In this document: positions 14,584 to 24,332 of the stretch, one piece after another
Numbering within the stretch: the stretch's first letter is position 1
Layout of the letters: each line of letters starts with the position of its first letter
Assembly (NCBI GenBank): GCA_016714365.1
Contig: JADJNH010000005.1
Span: 968,501 to 1,032,500, forward strand
Reading direction: 5' to 3'
DNA length: 64,000 bases
Source: Candidatus Vicinibacter affinis
Lineage (GTDB): Bacteria; Bacteroidota; Bacteroidia; Chitinophagales; Saprospiraceae
Position numbers and translations under genes: made by a program
Notes under the pieces: generated by a model
What the model was told of the DNA's origin: nothing
The model's input: the letters and a program-made list of their open reading frames with translations, nothing else
The model's database searches: none

Positions 14584-17573
14584 AATTGAAGTATTATATT
14601 TCATGTCATTTAATACTTTTATTTGGTGTTCTATCTTGTACATTAATTCAAAGTCAAAATCAAAATACCAATGTTTATTTTAGACAACTTAACACAAAAC
14701 GTGTAATTTATTCAAGTTTAAATGGTTCTGTGATAATCAACTCTCATTTTAAGGATCTTCTAATGAGAATTGAATGGAAGCAATCCGACAAAAATGTGCA
14801 AAGTAATTATTATGAAGATGAATTAAATCGCGTCTGGTTTTCCACCTACCAGGCTCTGCATGTTTACATACCGGAGCTGGATGATTTTGAATATGAGCAA
14901 GTGACATCAAGTAACGGAGATACCATTAAAAGTGATTACAAGGTAATTGCAATGGATGGGGTGGATTTGTATTTCAAGGCAGGTGATGAGTTTTTTATGT
15001 ACGATGTTTGTTTGAGGCAGGTGATTAGGAAATGGTCAGTTCCTGTAAGGGATAGTCATGATGCCATTTTACAAAATGTAGAGCAGGGTAAACGATTGTA
15101 TTATTCTAATGCAGACACCTTGTATTGGATGGATTTAAATTCGGGTGATGGTAAAATTAAGTATGCACCCCTTGAAACCAGAGTGGGATTTATTTTAGGA
15201 AGTAGTGATTCGACTATTTATTTAGGGATGAATGAAGGAGAACTCATTCAATGGAATACAAAATTGAATCTAAAAGTTGCGGAAAGAAAAATATCCAATC
15301 AAGGTTTAGCTGGGATGTGTTGGTGGGGAGATCATCAGATCATTATTTCAGACAGGGATCAATTGATTTACTATGATGTTTTACTGGACAGCATCGTGAA
15401 CAAGCATTATGTGTATGGTCCTGTAAATAAAGAAAAGGCTTTGGAAAATTTGCTCTTACCTTATGTTGACCCCGATTCCATTCTTTGGATTGGTTCCGAT
15501 GGGTATGGGGTGGTTTCTCAAAGTCTTAAACTCAGGAAATTTAAATGGATCAATCGTGGAAATGAACGATTTAACGTAGTTGGAATTTTTGATCATGGGA
15601 TGGATGAAATTTTATCTGTCAGCAGAAATGCGGAAGTAGGCATTTATTCTTTGCAAGCTGAATCATGGAAATCTTATTCAAGACCGAAGGATCCTGCGTT
15701 GACATCCAGCTTTATTAAAGCTTCGCTGGCCTTGTCAAAAGATCGGATACTCATGGCCGATTGGGATTATTTAATTTCGTTTGATGTTGAGACAAAAAAA
15801 TATCTTAGACTGACTTGTTCTTCCGATCAAAGCTTGAATGGATTACTTGTTTTAAAATACGGTCCTGGCAATAGAATATTTACCCTTGCTTCCAATGTAG
15901 GTTTGGTCGAATTATTTATTAATGGTTCAAAGTATTCCTGGAAGCCGGTGGATGGTATAACAATGGGTTCTAAGCCATTTACCTATTTTGATCTAGACAG
16001 TTTCGGAAATATTTATCTGGGTAATAATGATGAATCTATTTTATTTTATAAATACAATGGGACCGGGAAGTACAGTTTGCAACATGAGTTTCCCATTCCC
16101 GGAGGGGTGAAAGATGTGGTGGAATCTACTCAGGAAGGACATATTTGGCTAGTGAATGATCAGGGACTTTATGATTTAAATATTAGAAATTATTTATTTA
16201 CTCCTTTACAAGATCAAAGCAAATCCTTGCATCAGGTACTTTATTGTGTGGTGCCGGATACCGCCGGATATTTATGGATGAGTAGTAATTCAGGAATTTT
16301 GAGATTTTCTCTTTTAGATAGCAGTTTGCATTATTTTAAAGAAAAGGATGGCCTACAAAATTATGAATTCAACTCTTTTGCTTATTTGACATCTTCTTCC
16401 GGATTTTATTTTATGGGAGGGATCGATGGAATAAATTATTTTAATCCATATGAACTTAAACTATCCGGCAAAAAAGCGCCAATTGATATTTACAGTTTTA
16501 AGATTAATGACGAGGAAACAAAGAAGTACGGTGCTTCCAATGTTTTGCAGAAGCTGCAATTGCCGTATTCAGAGAATACAGTTTCTTTTGAGTTTTTGGC
16601 CATTGATTATGATGATCCTCAAGCCACACGTGTCAAGTACAAAATGGATGGAGTGGATGATGATTTTATTTTGGCAACCGATGTGAAAGGATTTGCAAGG
16701 TATGCGAATTTGAAGCCGGGACCATACAAGTTTCAAATTATAGGCAGTAATGCGGATCAGGTTTGGAATACTGAGGCAAGGGTGATAGAACTTGAAATAG
16801 TTCCTCCTTTTTGGATGACCTGGTGGTTTAGGTATGGAATGATTTTTATTATTTTGGGGATCAGCTTTTTGTTGATCCGGTTTTACTATCAAAGGCAAAT
16901 AGAGAAGAGGGATCAAATATTACGCGAGCAAAGACTGATTATTGAAAAGCAGGAGGCCGTCGAAAATGAGCGCAACCGAATTGCATCAGAGATGCATGAT
17001 GATTTGGGATCAGGATTAACGACGATCAGGTATCTTTCAGACCGCGCTTTACGCAATGTGTCCAATCAAGAGGAGCAATCGCACATCAAAAAAATTGCCG
17101 ACCAAAGCAATTCCCTGGTTCGCAACATGAGTGAAATCATCTGGGCCATGAACAGCAGATTTGATACTTTGGAAAATCTCATGGCTTATGTACGAAGATA
17201 TGCTTCAGAGTATCTGGAGGAATACAAGATCATTCTTAAATGGGAACAAGAACTTGAGGAGGGTGATCGAAAATTGAGTGGAGAAAAGAGAAGGAATGTA
17301 TTTCTCACCATCAAGGAAGCCTTGCACAACGTAGTAAAACATTCGGCGGCCACCAACCTCAAGATTTCAGTAAAGGTTGATTTCAATCAGGTAATGATTA
17401 CCATACAGGATGATGGTCACGGTTTTAATATAGAATTGGCAAAAGATCATGGAAATGGTTTGTACAATATGCAAAAGAGAATGAAGCAAATAGGAGGCGA
17501 TTGTCAATTCTCTTCTTCTGATAAAGGAACCAGACTGATCATTCTATTTCATCCAGACCCTGACAGAACCTAA
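14580..17573 (+). CDS. Propeller-type sensor histidine kinase
   Basis: A 997-residue sensor. A signal peptide (MKLKYYISCHLILL...) exports ~700 residues of two-component-propeller blades (for example VWFSTYQALHVYIPE, IWLVNDQGLYDLN, LWMSSNSGILRF), followed by a Y_Y_Y domain (~660-745) and one membrane helix (WWFRYGMIFIILGISF). Inside are a coiled coil and a HisKA_3 dimerisation domain with phospho-acceptor His806 in RIASEMHDDLG, then a HATPase domain (HNVVKHSAATN, IQDDGHGF, GNGLYNMQKRM). It autophosphorylates on His and should pass phosphate to the NarL-type regulator at 17992. Coupling to the caspase-fold gene through an ATGA overlap ties sensing to the effector genes. Confidence 0.93.
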   Translation: MKLKYYISCHLILLFGVLSCTLIQSQNQNTNVYFRQLNTKRVIYSSLNGSVIINSHFKDLLMRIEWKQSDKNVQSNYYEDELNRVWFSTYQALHVYIPELDDFEYEQVTSSNGDTIKSDYKVIAMDGVDLYFKAGDEFFMYDVCLRQVIRKWSVPVRDSHDAILQNVEQGKRLYYSNADTLYWMDLNSGDGKIKYAPLETRVGFILGSSDSTIYLGMNEGELIQWNTKLNLKVAERKISNQGLAGMCWWGDHQIIISDRDQLIYYDVLLDSIVNKHYVYGPVNKEKALENLLLPYVDPDSILWIGSDGYGVVSQSLKLRKFKWINRGNERFNVVGIFDHGMDEILSVSRNAEVGIYSLQAESWKSYSRPKDPALTSSFIKASLALSKDRILMADWDYLISFDVETKKYLRLTCSSDQSLNGLLVLKYGPGNRIFTLASNVGLVELFINGSKYSWKPVDGITMGSKPFTYFDLDSFGNIYLGNNDESILFYKYNGTGKYSLQHEFPIPGGVKDVVESTQEGHIWLVNDQGLYDLNIRNYLFTPLQDQSKSLHQVLYCVVPDTAGYLWMSSNSGILRFSLLDSSLHYFKEKDGLQNYEFNSFAYLTSSSGFYFMGGIDGINYFNPYELKLSGKKAPIDIYSFKINDEETKKYGASNVLQKLQLPYSENTVSFEFLAIDYDDPQATRVKYKMDGVDDDFILATDVKGFARYANLKPGPYKFQIIGSNADQVWNTEARVIELEIVPPFWMTWWFRYGMIFIILGISFLLIRFYYQRQIEKRDQILREQRLIIEKQEAVENERNRIASEMHDDLGSGLTTIRYLSDRALRNVSNQEEQSHIKKIADQSNSLVRNMSEIIWAMNSRFDTLENLMAYVRRYASEYLEEYKIILKWEQELEEGDRKLSGEKRRNVFLTIKEALHNVVKHSAATNLKISVKVDFNQVMITIQDDGHGFNIELAKDHGNGLYNMQKRMKQIGGDCQFSSSDKGTRLIILFHPDPDRT

Positions 17574-17589
17574 TATTCTCCAATATATC

Positions 17590-17634
17590 TAACTAAGGTT
17601 ATATGGTTTAGGTAAATCATTCAGCCGACTTTTG
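17590..17634 (+). promoter_or_regulatory. Promoter P3 with cluster-specific dyad
   Basis: TAAC-TAAG-GTTA at 17590-17601, then TAT, a 22-nt gap, and GACTTTTG at 17627-17634 (7 of 8 to TAnnTTTG). It sits 22 nt before the start of the 101-residue gene and so drives the response-regulator operon, suggesting autoregulation. Confidence 0.68.
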
Positions 17635-17655
17635 TAATTAAAATATTTTAAACAT

Positions 17656-17961
17656 ATGAAATATACAACAGTGTATCTGGATGGTAAATGCATTGAAGTT
17701 TACAACACTTTGCTTGGAAAGGAAATCATCAAAGTAGATCAGCAGATAGTGAGTGAACAATACAGCATTTTTGGTGGAAATCATACATTTGAAATTGATG
17801 GAGTTCCGTATGAAATGAGTTTTCATTTTACCATACATGGAATCGCTTTTGATATAATCAGGAATGGTAAGCCGATTGTGGAATCAAATAGAGGAGGATG
17901 TTTTGCAATTATGGGTTTGATTGTAATCAGTGTGCTGGTATTTAAACTTATCTTTGGTTAA
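17656..17961 (+). CDS. Small C-terminally anchored protein upstream of the response regulator
   Basis: A 101-residue protein with a beta-rich N-terminal domain (YTTVYLDGKCIEVYN, YSIFGGNHTFEIDG) and one membrane helix at the C-terminus (MGLIVISVLVFKLIFG), so it should be tail-anchored with the body in the cytoplasm. It lies between the kinase and its likely regulator, 30 nt before the latter. Not recognised. It may modulate signalling. Confidence 0.6.
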   Translation: MKYTTVYLDGKCIEVYNTLLGKEIIKVDQQIVSEQYSIFGGNHTFEIDGVPYEMSFHFTIHGIAFDIIRNGKPIVESNRGGCFAIMGLIVISVLVFKLIFG

Positions 17962-17991
17962 GCAAAGCACAGTAAATAATACCATAATAAA

Positions 17992-18615
17992 ATGAAATTA
18001 GCCATTTTAGAGGATTTGCGGGAAGTAGCAGAAATGTTGAAAGAGGTATTTTCTGAACAAGAAGATATGTCTTGCAAGCAGGTATATTTTAATGCCGAAG
18101 ATGCCATGCAGTTTTTGACAAAGAATCCGGTGGACATACTCATCGTGGATATTGGATTGCCGAAGGCGAGTGGGATTGACGCCATAAATTATTTGAGTCA
18201 GTATTGTCCGGGGATGCAGTTTTGTATGTTTACAGTTTATGAAGATGACGAGAAAATATTTCGATCACTTCAGGCAGGGGCGAAGGGTTACATTTTGAAG
18301 GGTTCGGCTCCTGAGAAAATAATAGATGCTGTGAGGGAATTGTACAAAGGTGGTTCTCCCATGAGTCCGAGTATCGCAAGAAGAATACTGGATGTTTTTC
18401 AAAAATTACCGGTTGCACCGGCTCCGCAGAATCTACCAATCACACCCAGGGAAAAACAATTGCTGGAACATCTTGCCAAAGGATTGTTGTACAAGGAAAT
18501 TGCTGACTTAATGGGCATCACAACCGGAACGGTCAAGCAACACATCCACAAGATCTATGAAAAGTTGCAGGTAAGCAACCGGACAGAGGCCATTAATAAA
18601 TTGAATCAACGATAA
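17992..18615 (+). CDS. NarL/LuxR-family response regulator
   Basis: A 207-residue regulator. The receiver domain (~1-120) has acidic residues near the N-terminus (LEDL), phospho-acceptor Asp53 in LIVDIGLPKASG and the Lys in GAKGYILKGS. The C-terminal LuxR-type helix-turn-helix (~143-207) has LTPREKQLL-like LPITPREKQLLEHL, KEIADLMGITTGTVKQHI and VSNRTEAI. It is the expected partner of the propeller kinase encoded just upstream. The short dyad TAAC-N4-GTTA in promoters P1-P4 has the size expected for a LuxR-type dimer, and its own operon carries one, so it is the leading candidate to control the cluster. Confidence 0.93.
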   Translation: MKLAILEDLREVAEMLKEVFSEQEDMSCKQVYFNAEDAMQFLTKNPVDILIVDIGLPKASGIDAINYLSQYCPGMQFCMFTVYEDDEKIFRSLQAGAKGYILKGSAPEKIIDAVRELYKGGSPMSPSIARRILDVFQKLPVAPAPQNLPITPREKQLLEHLAKGLLYKEIADLMGITTGTVKQHIHKIYEKLQVSNRTEAINKLNQR

Positions 18616-18625
18616 TATTTATTTT

Positions 18626-19999
18626 ATGAAAAATTTGATGAGACAATTCTTTGTTTTAGTAAGCTTGAGCTATATGACATTGTTCTGCCATTCCATGCAC
18701 GGTCAGGAAATATTTTGGCAGAAACGATATGGTGGCTCAGATTTAGACAATGTGAATAGTGTAATACCAACTAGGGATAAAGGATATTTGATATTATCCT
18801 ATTCAAGTTCCGGCATTTCCGGAGACAAGACAGAACCATGCTTTGGCGAATATGACATTTGGTTGTTAAAATTTAATCGCCATGATACACTGGAGTGGCA
18901 GAAAACAATTGGCGGGAATAAAGCAGATAGTCCCGTTGGCGCATTCCAAATGGAGGATGATGGATATTTGATATTGGCAAATTCTTCCTCCGGAATTTCC
19001 GGTAATAAAACGGTTGCAAGTAAAGGTGGTGATGATTATTGGTTGATTAAGTTGGATCGATTGGGTAAAATTGAATGGCAGAAATCTATTGGTGCGGACA
19101 GTACTGATTCTCCTTCTGTTTTTATCCAAACTGTTGATGGAAATTTTATTGCTTGCGGTTCAAGTTATTCCGGCATTTCGGGAGACAAAACAGAGAAGTC
19201 CAGGGGAAGAGTTGACTTGTGGTTGGTTAAAATAGATAAAAATGCAAACATCATTTGGGACAAGACTGTTGGTGGAAATCATGATGATGTCTGTAGTGGT
19301 GGATTTGCTTTGTCGGATAGTTCCTTCACAATCTCTGCCACCTCTATTTCCAAAGTCAATGGGGACAAAACAGTGCCACTCATTGGAAACGATGACATTT
19401 GGGTTTTGAATATTAATTCTTATGGGAAGATTATATATCAAAAGGCCTTGGGCACTGCAATTGCAGACAATGGGGCCCGTGCAATGGTGGAAGTGGGAGA
19501 TGACATTTGGGTATCTGGAAATATCGGGAACAATTCCGGTGCAAAACCACAGTTTGATCCTGCCATTTATTTATTGGATCGAAAGGGCACTTTAAAGGAT
19601 TCTTTTATTTTTGAAGCGGATAAGGATGATGCTATTTCAAGGATTTCGTCTACTTATAATGGCGGATTTTTTTCATCTGTAGTGAGCAAATCCGGTATAA
19701 GTGGAATCAAGTCAGATACTTCCAGGGGCGGACGAGATTTATGGTTGGTCAGATTGGATAAAAATAAAAAGTTATTGTGGGACAAAACATTCGGTGGGAA
19801 TTTAGATGAATCGGCTCCATCATTTATTGAATATGAACCTGGGCATTATTTAATTTTCTGCACCAGTTCTTCACGCATTTCCGGAGATATTAAAGTAGAC
19901 GGAAAAGGAACGAACGATATACTAATAATTAAACTCAAAGATCACACCATTCCTAAATGTTGCTTCCTAAGATGGTGGAACAAGATCTTTAATGGTTAA
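18626..19999 (+). CDS. Secreted protein of ~55-residue propeller-like repeats
   Basis: A 457-residue protein with a signal peptide (MKNLMRQFFVLVSLSY ... SMHGQ). It contains about seven repeats of ~55 residues with the signature ISGDKTE..G..D.WLLKL...G.I.WQKTIGG...D, giving a probable beta-propeller. No T9SS sorting domain is present. It ends DILIIKLKDHTIPKCC and a short tail. It lies 10 nt after the response regulator, in the P3 operon. Likely periplasmic or surface ligand-binding. Ligand unknown. Confidence 0.7.
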   Translation: MKNLMRQFFVLVSLSYMTLFCHSMHGQEIFWQKRYGGSDLDNVNSVIPTRDKGYLILSYSSSGISGDKTEPCFGEYDIWLLKFNRHDTLEWQKTIGGNKADSPVGAFQMEDDGYLILANSSSGISGNKTVASKGGDDYWLIKLDRLGKIEWQKSIGADSTDSPSVFIQTVDGNFIACGSSYSGISGDKTEKSRGRVDLWLVKIDKNANIIWDKTVGGNHDDVCSGGFALSDSSFTISATSISKVNGDKTVPLIGNDDIWVLNINSYGKIIYQKALGTAIADNGARAMVEVGDDIWVSGNIGNNSGAKPQFDPAIYLLDRKGTLKDSFIFEADKDDAISRISSTYNGGFFSSVVSKSGISGIKSDTSRGGRDLWLVRLDKNKKLLWDKTFGGNLDESAPSFIEYEPGHYLIFCTSSSRISGDIKVDGKGTNDILIIKLKDHTIPKCCFLRWWNKIFNG

Positions 20000-20033
20000 A
20001 ATATTTTAGAGAACATTTTTTTAGAAGCTTAGG

Positions 20034-20058
20034 AGGCCGGTATATCCGGCCTTTTTTA
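20034..20058 (+). terminator. Rho-independent terminator after the P3 operon
   Basis: Arms AGGCCGG and CCGGCCT around TATAT, followed by a T-rich run. It closes the operon before promoter P4. Confidence 0.88.
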
Positions 20059-20088
20059 TTTTACAGGATGCATTGATTTGTAAAAGAC

Positions 20089-20132
20089 TAACTAAAGTTA
20101 TATTTCGTTGGAAAGGAGGGTGGATAATTTTG
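20089..20132 (+). promoter_or_regulatory. Promoter P4 with cluster-specific dyad
   Basis: TAAC-TAAA-GTTA at 20089-20100, then TAT, 21 nt, and a perfect -7 box TAATTTTG at 20125-20132. It follows a terminator, so it is an independent promoter for the large surface protein at 20170. It is the clearest of the four copies. Confidence 0.75.
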
Positions 20133-20169
20133 TGTGGTTATTAGTTATTAACCATTAAAAATTTTATTC

Positions 20170-23100
20170 ATGAAGCATTTTTTACTTTTCGTTTTATTTT
20201 TTTTAAATAGTTTTATTTCTTCCTTTTTAGTTGCGCAGGTAAGTCCTGAAGTGTCCTGGATTAAGGAACTGGAGGGTTTAAAGGATGATATTGTAAATCA
20301 AATTGTTCCAGCTTCTGATGGAGGTTATTATGTAATAGGAGCTACTAAATCCTCAGATGCGGATTATAAATTCTGTTACACCTGTGGAGAAGGTGAATAC
20401 AGGGGGTTTGTAATGAAACTGGATTTTGAAGGAAAAATAGTATGGTCTAGAATCCCTGTTGGTGATCAAAGCCAAAAGGATATTTACCACAATGGTTGGT
20501 TTGCCGGAGTGGAAGTAAATGATGGTATAGTGGTTTTGGGATACAGTAATTCCGGTCCGAAAAGTAGTCTGGATAACAATTCGCATATTGTTAAGTTGAA
20601 TAAGTTCACCGGGGAGCTTATATGGAGGAGGAATATTGGAGATTTTGTAAAAGATTACTACGGTCATGATGGATTTGCAATTGTTGCTACCACAGAAGGA
20701 TTTCTTGTTGCGAGTAGAAGTGACGCCAATTATCAGAATATGGTTTTGGTTAGGTTAAGTCATGAAGGAACAGAAATCAATAGACGGACTATTGAGAATT
20801 TTAAATTTTCACCAACTCCTATATTGACATTTGGTGGTGCACCCCAAAAGGAGTCCAGCACAGGTGGAAATGGATATTCCGTTAATACGCATAATTTGAT
20901 TCAAAAAACAAATGATAACAATTTTATCATAGCAGGAGTCATGGATGTCAATGAACCCAGTAATAAGTGTTTTATATATCCATCAGATTTGCGGGTATTA
21001 AAAATTAATGCTGCCTTGAATACAATTTGGGATAAAAAATATACTACGCCTACTGCAGACCAACCAATGGATTTAGTCATACTTCCAAGCAATGAAATAG
21101 TGATGTTGGGTAGTTCTTGCGCGGCAGATAATGAACCCAGAGGGCCCTTCAATGTGAATCATTCTAAATGGTTGCTTAAATTAAATCCAATTGGTGATTT
21201 TAAGGCTATAGAGAAACTTGATGAATATTCGCAGTATGGGTCTAAAGAAACCGTTGGTATAAGCCTGAGTTGCGACAATAAAATTTTACTTTCCGGTCAG
21301 GCTTGGTCTTCTATTGTAGTATTCCCATTTATTGAGAAGAAGGAACTTGACATGAAAACAAATATTTGGTTTTCTTATTTGGATTTAAGTTTTTTTCTAG
21401 GAAACATAAATGATATTACACTTGACAATTCAAAGAATATTATAGGATGGGGAAGAGCCTATGGATTTGGAGAAAATATATTTTTGGGTAAGTTAAAAAG
21501 TGAATGTGGTTCCACCGGAAGATGTCAGAATGCCACCCCTATCCAATGTGGGCAAACATTGTCCGGAACAACAGTGGGCGTGACATCCACTTTCAGCAGA
21601 ACGGATTATACTTGTCACAGTACCAGTTCTCCATTCGATGGAGGAGATGTCGTGTATGAATTTGAAATGAATAATGGAACGGGTAATCTGGATATCAGTT
21701 TGATCAGCAACACAGACCTTGATGTGTTTTTATTTAACCGATGTGATGCCACAGGATTGAATTGCATTTCCAAGAGTATTTATCCAACCAGACCTTCAGG
21801 TGGAAATGCAGAATTAATCAGGTATTATGATTTGCCCAATGGTACTTACTACATAGTCGTGGATGGAGCCAGAACAAGTAATAACGGAATATTTGAAATT
21901 ACATTGACCTGTGGTGTATTAAATTGCCTGGATGCTAAAACATTGACTTGTAATCAAGCGCTGACGGAGAGTAATTCTGATGGAATAAACAATGCGAGCT
22001 CTTATTGCGGTATTAAAAACACCGCGGGATCTTTGAATGGTTTTGCAGGAAGGGGAAAAGAAAAAGTTTATCAATTCACCATCAATCAAGCACAAACCGT
22101 GAAAGTAGATTTGACCGGAATGTCCTCCGGATCTGATTTTGATCTATATGTACTTTCAGATTGCGATCCGGATAAATGTGTAGCTTCAAGTTTCAATGCG
22201 GGTACCCAAAATGAGACCGTCAGTCCTATGTTGGGTCCGGGAGTATATTATGCAGTCGTTGAATCCTATTATGATAAAGTAGGTAGTTATACCATCAAGG
22301 CCAGTTGCACGACGGGTGGTGGTACCATTCCGCGTCCGCGAATTGTTTTACCTATGGGTTTGGTGGGAGAGACCGGTCAGGAGTTAAAATATCCTATTAC
22401 TGCGAGTAATTTTAGGAATATGGCGGCTATGGAATTTTCCATAAACGTTGACGATCCAACTATTTTAAATATTATTGGGGTGGAAGGTAAAGCTATAACG
22501 CCTGCATATAATCTGGTATCCAGTTCGAATATAGGACTCAGTTGGTTCTCTTCCAATCAACCTACCGTTACCGTGCCAGATGGTGAAGTATTGTTTAATT
22601 TGATATTTAAAATAAAAGCTACTTCAGGCAGTACTGCAATTTCTATTACCGATAAGCCAACAGTCCCATATGGGCTTGCAAATAATAATGGGGTCTTACA
22701 AACGGTAAGCCTTGAAATAGGGGATGGACTTGTAACTGTGAATGAGAGTCTGGTACAATTATGCGGAGAGGTTACCAAAGAAGATGGCAATGCAATTACC
22801 GGTGTCACCCTTGACTTGTCTGGATCAAAAATTGAAAGTGGAGTAAATCAAGTTTCCGGAAATTATTGTTTTGCCAGTTTACCAAAAGGCGGTTCGTTTT
22901 CCATAAAACCTAAGAAGAATACCAATTATAGAAATGGGTTGAATGGCAGAGATCTTTATTTAATGCAGAGACATATTTTGGGTGAAAAAATAATTTCTCC
23001 ATATCGCATTATTGCAGGAGATTATAATGGTGACAATCTGATCAATGGTCGTGATTTGTATCTGACGCAAAGATTAATATTAGGTGATTCTACCACTTTG

Positions 23101-23991
23101 CCAATAGGTTCCTGGAGATTTATTCCAAAGTCCTATAAATTTCCGGATTACACCAATCCATTTATTGGAAATCTGAGTGAGAAGATTGATTTAAATAATT
23201 TGGGTCAATCTGCCATTGGTCAGGACTTTATTGGCGTCAAGGTTGGCGATGTGGACAATACCTCTACTTTTGCAGGGAATGAATTGAGCAGTCGCAGTGG
23301 AGCACCTTTGAAGCTAAGTCTTTCAAAACACAAGGCTCAACCAAATTCGTTGGTCACCTTAAGTCTGAGTGCATCAGGTTTTCAAAATATTACATCCATG
23401 GATTATACCTTGCAATGGGATACCACTGTAATCAAGTTTGTTAATTTTGAAGCACCTGCCAATAATCCATTGGGATTGAGTGCAGGAAATTTTGAAGCGA
23501 CCACCAGTCCCGGAAAATTGATTTCTACCTGGTTTGATCTTGGTACCGGAAAGAGCGTTAATGATGGGACAGTCATTGCAAAATTTGTTTTTCAAGTGAA
23601 AGGAAATATAGGACGGAGTACACCCATTCAATTTGTAAATTCTCCGGTACCATTATTGGTTTATGACCGGTCAGGTAAAATACAGGTTGATACAATTTCC
23701 GGCAGTGTAGAAATTGCCAATGTAAATTCCACAAATTCAAAAGTAGCAGATCAGGTAAACATTTACCCAAATCCAGCACAAGATGAAATTATTATAGATT
23801 TTCTGGACGGTTATGTTCATGCTCAAGAAGTTAAGCTGTATGATTTGAATGGAAAGGAGGTCAACGTTCATGTTAAAATGGAAGACAGGAAAATTGTATT
23901 GGATGTGCAAGATATTTGCAATGGAATGTATTTTCTTAAATTGGATCAAAATGGCAGGAGCACTCTAAAGAAAGTATTTATTCAGCATTAA
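20170..23991 (+). CDS. Large T9SS surface protein with PPC, cohesin-like and dockerin-like modules
   Basis: A 1273-residue protein. A signal peptide (MKHFLLFVLFFLNSFI...) is followed by ~420 residues of propeller-like repeats, then two PPC domains (~450-580 and ~590-715, with GGDVVYEFEM and YYIVVDGA). A cohesin-like domain follows (~725-860, MEFSINVDDPTILNI), then a short CarboxypepD_reg-like stretch. Next is a dockerin-like pair, GLNGRDLYLMQRHILG and GDYNGDNLINGRDLYLTQ, and a second cohesin-like domain (~1045-1180). The end is a T9SS type A signal (IYPNPAQDEIII ... NGMYFLKLD). It should sit on the cell surface. Its promoter P4 shares the dyad with the patatin/caspase operons, so it is probably induced with them. 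The ligand is unknown. Confidence 0.85.
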   Translation: MKHFLLFVLFFLNSFISSFLVAQVSPEVSWIKELEGLKDDIVNQIVPASDGGYYVIGATKSSDADYKFCYTCGEGEYRGFVMKLDFEGKIVWSRIPVGDQSQKDIYHNGWFAGVEVNDGIVVLGYSNSGPKSSLDNNSHIVKLNKFTGELIWRRNIGDFVKDYYGHDGFAIVATTEGFLVASRSDANYQNMVLVRLSHEGTEINRRTIENFKFSPTPILTFGGAPQKESSTGGNGYSVNTHNLIQKTNDNNFIIAGVMDVNEPSNKCFIYPSDLRVLKINAALNTIWDKKYTTPTADQPMDLVILPSNEIVMLGSSCAADNEPRGPFNVNHSKWLLKLNPIGDFKAIEKLDEYSQYGSKETVGISLSCDNKILLSGQAWSSIVVFPFIEKKELDMKTNIWFSYLDLSFFLGNINDITLDNSKNIIGWGRAYGFGENIFLGKLKSECGSTGRCQNATPIQCGQTLSGTTVGVTSTFSRTDYTCHSTSSPFDGGDVVYEFEMNNGTGNLDISLISNTDLDVFLFNRCDATGLNCISKSIYPTRPSGGNAELIRYYDLPNGTYYIVVDGARTSNNGIFEITLTCGVLNCLDAKTLTCNQALTESNSDGINNASSYCGIKNTAGSLNGFAGRGKEKVYQFTINQAQTVKVDLTGMSSGSDFDLYVLSDCDPDKCVASSFNAGTQNETVSPMLGPGVYYAVVESYYDKVGSYTIKASCTTGGGTIPRPRIVLPMGLVGETGQELKYPITASNFRNMAAMEFSINVDDPTILNIIGVEGKAITPAYNLVSSSNIGLSWFSSNQPTVTVPDGEVLFNLIFKIKATSGSTAISITDKPTVPYGLANNNGVLQTVSLEIGDGLVTVNESLVQLCGEVTKEDGNAITGVTLDLSGSKIESGVNQVSGNYCFASLPKGGSFSIKPKKNTNYRNGLNGRDLYLMQRHILGEKIISPYRIIAGDYNGDNLINGRDLYLTQRLILGDSTTLPIGSWRFIPKSYKFPDYTNPFIGNLSEKIDLNNLGQSAIGQDFIGVKVGDVDNTSTFAGNELSSRSGAPLKLSLSKHKAQPNSLVTLSLSASGFQNITSMDYTLQWDTTVIKFVNFEAPANNPLGLSAGNFEATTSPGKLISTWFDLGTGKSVNDGTVIAKFVFQVKGNIGRSTPIQFVNSPVPLLVYDRSGKIQVDTISGSVEIANVNSTNSKVADQVNIYPNPAQDEIIIDFLDGYVHAQEVKLYDLNGKEVNVHVKMEDRKIVLDVQDICNGMYFLKLDQNGRSTLKKVFIQH

Positions 23992-24018
23992 AATTGTTTT
24001 GATATAGATTTTTTTTAA

Positions 24019-24055
24019 TCAGGCAGTGTGTGAACCATGCTGCCTGAATTTTTAT
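24019..24055 (+). terminator. Rho-independent terminator after the P4 gene
   Basis: Arms TCAGGCAG and CTGCCTGA, 13-nt loop, followed by ATTTTTATT. The rest of the gap to 24332 is AT-rich with no recognised feature. Confidence 0.85.
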
Positions 24056-24332
24056 TTGAATACACCATTCCAAATGATGCAATTATAACTTGCACTTATT
24101 TTCCAAATATTAAAAAGAAATTAAAATATTTTAATAAGAAAAGGTCATTATAATTATTAACCTAAAAGAATTAAGCAATAAGATTTAAATCCAATCAATC
24201 ACTTAATTCACGCTTTTCATCAGCTAAAAGCTTCAATTGGTAAAAAACATATGGCTACCCTGACATGGCCAAATACCTTTGATCCCGGTTAAGGACTTTT
24301 ACAATTTAATAATCAAATTCAATTTTATTCTC

